Positions 58,611 to 64,000 of a DNA stretch of 64,000 bases are shown here, one piece after another (position 1 is the stretch's first letter; each line of letters starts with the position of its first letter). The translations under genes and the position numbers were made by a program. The stretch comes from Gammaproteobacteria bacterium (GTDB lineage Bacteria; Pseudomonadota; Gammaproteobacteria; Burkholderiales; Gallionellaceae): contig JAHJBC010000002.1 of NCBI GenBank assembly GCA_018813765.1, forward strand, positions 124,001 to 188,000. The letters run 5' to 3'. The notes beneath the pieces were generated by a model that saw nothing but the letters and a program-made list of their open reading frames with translations, did not search any database and was not told where the DNA came from.

Positions 58611-58720
58611 GGGCGATAGTGTAGCCGATGCGCGCCCCGCAACACATTCACGGCAGCTTGTGGTAATTTGCGCCCTATCAGCCCATAGCGTCATGCGATT
58701 GATCCGCAGAAGGAGGGAAC

Positions 58721-59218
58721 ATGAACGAGTTAGATGCAATCCAGGCAAGTCTCGACAATTTCACCAAACGTCTCGACGAGGTCTCTAACCACCGCTTCAA
58801 CGAGCTGCGCAAATGTTCCTTCTTCGATCCCGTCCCCAGCGAATGGCTGACCCCGATCTCGGAGCAGACCGTGATCAAGACGTTCTCTGCCGGGAACCGC
58901 CTCACCTCGGAGGGTGACGATATGGATGTTTTCTACGTCATCCTGTTCGGCACCGCCACCGCGTACTTCAACAAGAAGATCGTTGGCACGATACGCAGCG
59001 GCGAATGCATTGGCGAGGGCATGTTTTTCGCCAACGAGAACATCTCGCGCTCTGCCACGGTGATCGCGGACGGACAAGTGATCGTCGCCGAGATCAGAAG
59101 GTCGGGGGTCGACCAGTTGCGCGGGGAATCCAAGGCCTATATGGACAAGGCCTTGTTGCTGGCGCTGTTCAAGAAGCTGCAGGGCGCGAACCGAAAGATC
59201 GAGGAGTTGCTGCGCTGA
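58721..59218 (+). CDS. Cyclic-nucleotide-binding-domain protein
   Basis: A 165-aa protein. After an N-terminal helix (IQASLDNFTKRLDEVSNHRF) comes a cNMP-binding beta-barrel: VIKTFSAGNRLTSEGDDMDV, FYVILFGTATAYFNKKIVGT, IRSGECIGEGMFFANENISR (phosphate-binding GEGMFFANE analogue) and SATVIADGQVIVAEI. No HTH follows, so it is not a CRP-type regulator but a standalone binding module. GGAGGG precedes ATG 58721. The ligand could be c-AMP, c-di-GMP or another; it cannot be decided. It precedes the parA gene, possibly related. Confidence 0.88.
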   Translation: MNELDAIQASLDNFTKRLDEVSNHRFNELRKCSFFDPVPSEWLTPISEQTVIKTFSAGNRLTSEGDDMDVFYVILFGTATAYFNKKIVGTIRSGECIGEGMFFANENISRSATVIADGQVIVAEIRRSGVDQLRGESKAYMDKALLLALFKKLQGANRKIEELLR

Positions 59219-59327
59219 ATTTCCGGAGCGCAAGCCCATATCTGGCGGCGTGATTGCGACCGCAAATCATTTCTGTCCCGCCTTATTTTCCGTGCTGCTG
59301 ATCGATTTCGGCTAGAATCCGAGCCGT

Positions 59328-60095
59328 ATGAGCATTATCGCTGTCTTCAATCAGAAAGGCGGGGTCGGCAAGACGACCACCGCCATCAACGTCGCCGCCG
59401 CTCTGACGCGTATCGGGCGCACCACCTACGGCATCGATCTCGATCCGCAGGCGCAGATGAGTTCCATCGCCAATATCACGGCCAAGTCCGGCGCAGACAC
59501 CGTGCTGGGTCTGTTCCAGCAGAACCGTCCGCTGCGCGGACTGGTGCAGCAGGCGGAATGCAACATCAACATCATTCCCAGCCACGCCGAACTTTCCAAG
59601 GTGGATGCCCTGTACGGGAAAGGCTACAACGTGGTGAACAGGCTCAACAGCGCCCTGCAGACCGAACGCTTCGGCGGCAAGGATACGCCGGTGCTGATCG
59701 ATTGCAGCCCGCTGGTCGGGGTGCTTTCCCTGAATGCGATCTTCGCCTGCAGCGGACTGCTGGTGCCGATCTCGGCCGACCACCTTTCCACCAAGGGCGC
59801 GATGCAGATCGAGAAGACGCTGAAAGCGCTGGAGCAGGTGCTGAAGCGCCGCGTCAACCGGCGCTATCTGGTGACCCGTTTCGACAGTCGCAGGCGCATG
59901 GCCTGGGATGTATTGAAATTAGTTGAGGAACATTTCGGCGCAGACGTGTGCAAGACACGCATCGCGGAGAATGTCAGCCTGGCGGAAAGCCCGGCCGTGA
60001 ACAAGACGGTATATGAGTATGCGCCAGAAAGCCGTGGCGCAAAGGATTACGACGACCTGCTGAAGGAACTGATGGCCGACGGCTTCATCGAGTAG
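59328..60095 (+). CDS. ParA-family ATPase
   Basis: A 255-aa deviant Walker A ATPase: IIAVFNQKGGVGKTTTAINV with the signature Lys, VLIDCSPLVGVLSLNAIFAC for switch II and LVPISADHLSTKGAMQIEKT. No parB-like or centromere gene is adjacent, so this is an orphan ParA/MinD-like positioning ATPase, as found for pili, flagella or signalling complexes. A possible extended -10 (GCTAGAAT) lies upstream. It follows the cNMP-binding gene by about 110 bases on the same strand; cooperation with it is inference. Confidence 0.9.
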   Translation: MSIIAVFNQKGGVGKTTTAINVAAALTRIGRTTYGIDLDPQAQMSSIANITAKSGADTVLGLFQQNRPLRGLVQQAECNINIIPSHAELSKVDALYGKGYNVVNRLNSALQTERFGGKDTPVLIDCSPLVGVLSLNAIFACSGLLVPISADHLSTKGAMQIEKTLKALEQVLKRRVNRRYLVTRFDSRRRMAWDVLKLVEEHFGADVCKTRIAENVSLAESPAVNKTVYEYAPESRGAKDYDDLLKELMADGFIE

Positions 60096-60115
60096 GTGCA
60101 AACGATCATTTGCAC

Positions 60116-60328
60116 CTACTTGGAGATCAGCGACAGGATATCTTCGACCGACATCACCTGTTGCGGCTTTCCTTCTTCAGCGGCCTTGGCATTGCAACTC
60201 GTTATCTCGCAGTAGCGGTACATCTGGCGCAGCTTGCGCTCCGCTTCCGTCTCATCGCGCGCAATGATGTTGATGTTGTCCACGCGCTGTCCGTCCCGCG
60301 TCAGAATCGAGAAGTTGAATTTGTCCAT
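60116..60328 (-). CDS. Small hypothetical protein
   Basis: A 70-aa protein (MDKFNFSILTRDGQRVDNIN) with a strand-helix pattern INIIARDETEAERKLRQMYR followed by two cysteines (YRCEITSC-like YCEITSCNAK) and SVEDILSLISK. Family not recognised. GGAGGG precedes ATG 60328. It is downstream of rlmB on the same strand but separated by a long palindrome (60356-60498), so it probably has its own promoter or depends on read-through. Convergent with parA. Confidence 0.65.
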   Translation of the reverse strand: MDKFNFSILTRDGQRVDNINIIARDETEAERKLRQMYRYCEITSCNAKAAEEGKPQQVMSVEDILSLISK

Positions 60329-60355
60329 TCCACACCCTCCTGACTTGCCTGTTAT

Positions 60356-60498
60356 ACATAGCGACAGAAATCGTAGCGAGCGGACCGACATCGGGGGAGC
60401 CCGGAGCGCAGGCACCGGAGTGTACATTCAGTACATGAGGATGCCGAGCACCGCGCGACCCCGATGTCGGTTCGCGCAGTAGATTTATGTCGCTATGT
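60356..60498. repeat. Long palindromic intergenic element
   Basis: ACATAGCGACAGAAATC at the left is the inverse, with one mismatch, of GATTTATGTCGCTATGT at the right; inside, GACCGACATCGGGG faces CCCCGATGTCGGTTCGCG, and the centre is TGTACATTCAGTACA. The arms run about 140 bases in total and overlap the rlmB stop codon. It could form a cruciform or act as a transcription end between rlmB and the 70-aa gene. Confidence 0.85.
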
Positions 60499-61242
60499 GG
60501 TTTTTTTCGCCGCCCTGACCCTTCTCGCCTCATACAGACACACGCCGGTGCTGACCGACACGTTCAGGCTTTCCACGCTGCCCTGCATCGGGATGCGCAC
60601 CAACTGGTCGCAGGTCTCGCGGGTCAAGCGGCGCAAACCCTCGCCTTCCGCCCCCAGCACCCATGCTATCGCGCCCTGATGCTGCACATCATACAGATTT
60701 GTTTCCGCATCGCCATCCATGCCCACCACCCAGATATCGCGCTCCTGCAGTTCGCGCAGGGTGCGCGCCAGGTTGGTGACGGTGATGTAAGGCACGGTCT
60801 GGGCGGCGCCGCAGGCGACCTTTTCCACCGTGGCATTGATGCCCACGGCTCGGTCCTTGGGTGCGATCACCGCATGTACGCCGAAGGCATCGGCGCTGCG
60901 CAGGCAGGCGCCCAGATTGTGCGGATCCTGCACGCCGTCCAGCACCAGCAGCAGGGCCGGCTCGGTCAGCGTGTCCAGCACGTCATCCAGATGCTGCACC
61001 TTCTGCGCCGCATTCACGCGCGCGGCGACGCCCTGATGGCGCGTATTGCCGGCCATGCCGTCGAGACGCTTGCCGTCCACCTGGATGACGCGCACGCCGT
61101 TGCTCTCGGCCAGTTTGAGCAGGTCGCGCGCGCGCGGGTCCTTGCGCTGGGGATCGACATACACCTCCAGCACGCTGTCCGCGTTCTGGCGAATGCGGCC
61201 GGTGACGGCATGGAAACCGTGGATGATGCGCGACTCAGCCAT
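60493..61242 (-). CDS. rlmB: 23S rRNA (guanosine-2'-O-)-methyltransferase RlmB
   Basis: A 249-aa SPOUT-class enzyme methylating G2251 of 23S r[23 protein letters not shown] opens; [20 protein letters not shown] contains the SAM knot's N-x-G-x2-RSA motif; [40 protein letters not shown] and [20 protein letters not shown] complete the three TrmH motifs. Start ATG 61242 overlaps the rnr end by eight bases; earlier in-frame codons belong to rnr. The pair rnr-rlmB is standard in proteobacteria. Confidence 0.96.
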   Translation of the reverse strand: MAESRIIHGFHAVTGRIRQNADSVLEVYVDPQRKDPRARDLLKLAESNGVRVIQVDGKRLDGMAGNTRHQGVAARVNAAQKVQHLDDVLDTLTEPALLLVLDGVQDPHNLGACLRSADAFGVHAVIAPKDRAVGINATVEKVACGAAQTVPYITVTNLARTLRELQERDIWVVGMDGDAETNLYDVQHQGAIAWVLGAEGEGLRRLTRETCDQLVRIPMQGSVESLNVSVSTGVCLYEARRVRAAKKTT

Positions 61243-63523
61243 GACGTTTTCCCGTCTTTCCGGATTTTGCAGTCTTGGCGGGTTTGGATGCTGCCTTTTT
61301 CGGAGGTGCTGCGCCCCATGCGCCAACATTGATGCCGTCCGGAGCCGCTTTGCTTTCCACACTCTCCAGCACGAAGTCGATCTTGGTACTTTCCATATCC
61401 ACCCGCACCACTTTCACCCGCACGCGGTCACCGAGGCGGTAGCGCTTGCCGGTGCGTTCGCCCAACATCTGGTGTTTGGCCGCATCGAAGTGATAGTAGT
61501 CGGCGCCGAGTTCGGACACGTGCACCAGTCCCTCGACGTATAGATCGTCCAGCGCCACGAACAGGCCGAAGCCGGTGACCGAGGAGATGGTACCGTCGAA
61601 CACGCTGCCAAGATGGTCGCGCATGTAGAAGCACTTGAGCCAGGCCTCGACATCGCGCGTGGCGTCGTCGGCACGGCGCTCGGTCATCGAACAGTGCACG
61701 CCGAGTTCTGCCCACTTGAGTTGCGGCTTGTATTTCTTGCCATCCAGTACCGCCTTGATGGCGCGGTGCACCAGCAGGTCGGGATAGCGGCGGATGGGCG
61801 AGGTGAAGTGCGCATAGGCCTCGTAGCCCAAGCCGAAGTGGCCCAGGTTCTCCGGTGCGTACACCGCCTGACGCAGCGAACGCAGCATCACGGTCTGCAG
61901 CAGTCCGGCATCGGGACGGCCCTTGATCTGCTTGAGCAGCTTGGAATAATCCGCGGCCTGCGGATCGTCGCCGCCACCGAGTTGCAGGCCGAATTCCTTG
62001 AAGAATTCGCGCACTGCTTCCAGTTTTTCGGGCGTCGGACCTTCGTGCACGCGGTACAGCACCGGATGCTCATGCTCTTTCAGGAAGGCCGCCGCACACA
62101 CGTTGGCCGCCAGCATGCATTCCTCGATCAGCTTGTGCGCGTCGTTGCGGATGACCGGCACGATCTTCTCGATCTTGCCCTGGTCGTTGAAGATCATCTG
62201 CGTCTCGACCGTCTCGAAGTCGATGGCGCCGCGCTTTTCGCGTGCGTGCAACAGGGTCTGGAACAGCTTGTACAGGTTGTTGATGTGCGGCAATACGGCA
62301 GCGTATTCGCGCGCATTCTCGCCCTGCGGGTCCGCCAGCATGTCGGCCACCTTGGTATAGGTCAGGCGCGCATGCGAGAACATCACCGAGGGATAGAAAC
62401 GGTGCTTCAAGATGTCGCCTTCTGCGCTGATCTGCATGTCGCATACCATGCACAGGCGTTCGACGTTGGGATTGAGCGAACACAGGCCGTTGGACAGCTC
62501 CTCCGGCAGCATCGGGATCACGCGGCGCGGGAAATACACCGAGTTGCCGCGGTTGATCGCTTCCTTGTCCAGCGCGTCGCCCGCTTTAACATAAGCGCTC
62601 ACGTCGGCGATGGCCACCACCAGGCGGAAGCCCTGGGCGTTCGGTTCGCAATACACGGCGTCGTCGAAGTCGCGCGCGGTCTCTCCGTCAATGGTCACCA
62701 GCGGCAGTTTGGCCACGCTCTCGCGTCCGGCGTAGTCGGCGGGCTTCACTTCGGGCGAGAACGCCTTGGCCTGCTTTTCGGCGTCGTGCGGGAATTGGTT
62801 GGGCAGATCATGCTTGCGCAGGGCGATCTCGATCTCCATGCCGGGATCGGCGTAGTTACCCAGCACCTCGACGATGCGGCCGATGGGTTGCGCATGCTTG
62901 GACGGCTGCTGCATGATCTCCAGCATCACCACCTGTCCGGCTTTGGCCCCGCCGGAGGCGCCCGGCGCGACCAGAAAGTCCTGGCTGATGCGGCGATTCT
63001 CGGCCACCACGAACTGAATGCCGTGTTCCTCGTATAAACGGCCCACCACGCGGGTATTGGCCGGTTCCAGCACTTCGACGATCTTGGCCTCGCGCCGGCC
63101 GCGCCTGTCCTCGCCGCCGACACGCGCCATCACGGTGTCGCCGTGCAGCGCCTTGTGCATCTCCTTCTCGCTCAGCACCAGGTCGGGGCTGCCGTCCTCC
63201 GGGATCAGGAAACCGAAACCGTCCGGATGACCCTGCACCTTGCCCTTGACCAGGTCGAGCTTGTCCACCTGGCAGATGGCGCGCTTGCGGTTGCGCATGA
63301 TCTGGCCGTCGCGCTCCATGGCGCGCAGGCGGCGGTTGAACAGGTCCTCTTCATGGGCTTCAATCTGCAGCAGAGCGCACAACTCGTCCTGTTCCACCGG
63401 CACGCCCCGTTCGGCCAGCAGCTGCAGGACATACTCGCGGCTGGGCAGGGGGTGTTCGTATTGCTCGCGTTCCCGCTCCAGAAAGGGGTCGAGTTCGCGG
63501 ATATTTTTTTTCTTTTTCGTCAT
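61235..63523 (-). CDS. rnr: Ribonuclease R
   Basis: A 762-aa 3'-to-5' exoribonuclease. [20 protein letters not shown] is the N-terminal winged helix; two cold-shock domains follow ([20 protein letters not shown]). The RNB catalytic region has [20 protein letters not shown] with the metal-binding Asp cluster, and [20 protein letters not shown] and [20 protein letters not shown]. An S1 domain ([20 protein letters not shown]) and a Lys-rich tail ([16 protein letters not shown]) end the protein. Start ATG 63523 ([16 protein letters not shown]) is preferred over a TTG at 63544. It degrades structured RNA and helps trans-translation. The gene is divergent from the tRNA-Leu gene. Confidence 0.97.
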   Translation of the reverse strand: MTKKKKNIRELDPFLEREREQYEHPLPSREYVLQLLAERGVPVEQDELCALLQIEAHEEDLFNRRLRAMERDGQIMRNRKRAICQVDKLDLVKGKVQGHPDGFGFLIPEDGSPDLVLSEKEMHKALHGDTVMARVGGEDRRGRREAKIVEVLEPANTRVVGRLYEEHGIQFVVAENRRISQDFLVAPGASGGAKAGQVVMLEIMQQPSKHAQPIGRIVEVLGNYADPGMEIEIALRKHDLPNQFPHDAEKQAKAFSPEVKPADYAGRESVAKLPLVTIDGETARDFDDAVYCEPNAQGFRLVVAIADVSAYVKAGDALDKEAINRGNSVYFPRRVIPMLPEELSNGLCSLNPNVERLCMVCDMQISAEGDILKHRFYPSVMFSHARLTYTKVADMLADPQGENAREYAAVLPHINNLYKLFQTLLHAREKRGAIDFETVETQMIFNDQGKIEKIVPVIRNDAHKLIEECMLAANVCAAAFLKEHEHPVLYRVHEGPTPEKLEAVREFFKEFGLQLGGGDDPQAADYSKLLKQIKGRPDAGLLQTVMLRSLRQAVYAPENLGHFGLGYEAYAHFTSPIRRYPDLLVHRAIKAVLDGKKYKPQLKWAELGVHCSMTERRADDATRDVEAWLKCFYMRDHLGSVFDGTISSVTGFGLFVALDDLYVEGLVHVSELGADYYHFDAAKHQMLGERTGKRYRLGDRVRVKVVRVDMESTKIDFVLESVESKAAPDGINVGAWGAAPPKKAASKPAKTAKSGKTGKRHG

Positions 63524-63551
63524 TGACACAAAATCCTTTAACAATTAAAGT
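63523..63551 (+). promoter_or_regulatory. Promoter of tRNA-Leu
   Basis: A consensus TTGACA (63523-63528), a 17-base spacer and TAAAGT (63546-63551), about 18 bases before the tRNA. The strength of the -35 suits a tRNA gene. It overlaps the first codon of rnr on the other strand. Confidence 0.7.
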
Positions 63552-63568
63552 GCGCACCCTCAAGCAAT

Positions 63569-63653
63569 GCCCAGATGGCGGAATTGGTAGACGCGCACGG
63601 TTCAGGTCCGTGTGCCGCAAGGTGTGGAGGTTCGAGTCCTCTTCTGGGCACCA
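63569..63653 (+). tRNA. tRNA-Leu, anticodon CAG
   Basis: GCCCAGATGGCGGAATTGGT starts the acceptor and D-arm of a class II tRNA, and TTCTGGGCACCA closes the acceptor with encoded CCA. The anticodon loop TTCAGGT (CAG at 63603-63605) is held by CACGG/CCGTG. GGTTCGAGTCC is the T-arm, and the variable arm is long (TGCCGCAAGGTGT), as expected for leucine. 85 nt. Confidence 0.97.
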
Positions 63654-63664
63654 GGTTCAAACAG

Positions 63665-63696
63665 AATGGTTCGCGCAAGCGGGCCATTTTTGTTTT
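63665..63696 (+). terminator. Rho-independent terminator of tRNA-Leu
   Basis: AATGGTTCGC pairs with GCGGGCCATT around GCAA, then TTTGTTTTG. It is 12 bases after the tRNA CCA. Confidence 0.75.
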
Positions 63697-63769
63697 GTGC
63701 CCGGAGCCGGCGAAACAGCTGCGTGCTTCGCAGCAACAGGCCATTCCCGGCGGCACTATTTTCCTGCAA

Positions 63770-63800
63770 ATGAAAACACGCACCGCTTTGGCGATGCGTG
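63770..63800 (-). terminator. Rho-independent terminator of purA
   Basis: On the minus strand CACGCATCGC pairs with GCGGTGCGTG around CAAA, followed by TTTTCATTT, about 25 bases after the purA stop. Confidence 0.7.
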
Positions 63801-63824
63801 TCCGGTCTTTTCTTCAGTTTCACC

Positions 63825-64000
63825 TCAAACCTTGAACGGATGACGCAACACGATGGTTTCGTCACGGTCCGGCCCGGTGGAGACCATGTCCACCGGCACT
63901 TCGCAGATCTCGGCGATGCGTTCCAGGTACTTGCGCGCCTGCGGCGGCAGGTCCTCGTAGCGTTTCACGCCGACCGTGCTGCCGCTCCAGCCCGGCATGT
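63825..64000 (-). CDS. purA: Adenylosuccinate synthetase PurA, C-terminal end only
   Basis: The last 58 codons of an adenylosuccinate synthetase, the GTP-dependent first step from IMP to [23 protein letters not shown] and [20 protein letters not shown] followed by [17 protein letters not shown] are the canonical PurA ending, with the [10 protein letters not shown] motif intact. The stop is at 63825; the 5' part lies beyond the right edge. It is convergent with the tRNA-Leu gene, and a candidate terminator lies between. Confidence 0.95.
   Translation of the reverse strand, partial: MPGWSGSTVGVKRYEDLPPQARKYLERIAEICEVPVDMVSTGPDRDETIVLRHPFKV

Overview
The window looks like chromosomal DNA of a GC-rich betaproteobacterium. 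The sequence shows dense, short-gapped coding, type IV pilus ATPase pilU, the succinylase lysine pathway (dapC, dapD, dapE), squalene synthesis genes hpnC-hpnD-hpnE, queF, smc, rnr-rlmB, and many cyclic-di-GMP enzymes plus a bacteriohemerythrin. A Nitrosomonadales/Gallionellaceae-like bacterium is my inference; no 16S rRNA gene is present to confirm it.

Layout. 1-9.3 kb: mostly minus strand; a cut-off exported lipoprotein, two membrane proteins, two diguanylate cyclases, a ClC chloride transporter, rsgA and small proteins. 9.5-15.8 kb: ABC-F ATPase yheS, an HD-GYP protein that has lost its HD pair, small stress/envelope genes and a rhodanese-like lipoprotein without its cysteine. 16.2-23.5 kb: an accessory island with toxin-antitoxin pairs, a large glycine-rich lipoprotein, a DUF2442-type cassette broken by a repeat element, and a lower-GC membrane protein, divided by three copies of a ~55-bp direct repeat. 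23.6-29.5 kb: ettA, smc, queF. 29.6-31.0 kb: a second small accessory patch (toxin-antitoxin pair, hypothetical gene) lying between two copies of the queF 3' end and carrying a stray fragment of the neighbouring HD-GYP gene. 31.0-46.1 kb: signalling: HD-GYP, GGDEF-EAL and FIST proteins in one minus-strand run, then a 1330-aa hybrid histidine kinase, a REC-REC-PAS-GGDEF-EAL regulator and a bacteriohemerythrin on the plus strand, with an aldo-keto reductase and a class I aldolase between the two groups. 47-57 kb: housekeeping run dapC-dapD-pilU-arsC-like-dapE-small protein-prmB-hpnC-hpnD-hpnE. 57-64 kb: lone receiver protein, DUF3025 protein, cyclic-nucleotide-binding protein, orphan ParA, rlmB, rnr, tRNA-Leu(CAG) and the 3' end of purA.

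How the genes work together. Four proteins with GGDEF domains (two also with EAL) and two HD-GYP proteins suggest heavy investment in c-di-GMP control of attachment and motility, which fits the pilus retraction ATPase. FIST, PAS, solute-binding-like and hemerythrin modules beside them would supply small-molecule and oxygen inputs. HpnC/D/E make squalene, the hopanoid precursor, but no squalene-hopene cyclase is in the window. The most unusual material is structural: direct repeats bracketing toxin-antitoxin modules, a scarred tandem duplication beside queF, a repeat that is translated as the start of HpnE, and an hpnE remnant that supplies a new C-terminus for the DUF3025 protein. I did not find a clear previously undescribed defence or biosynthetic system.
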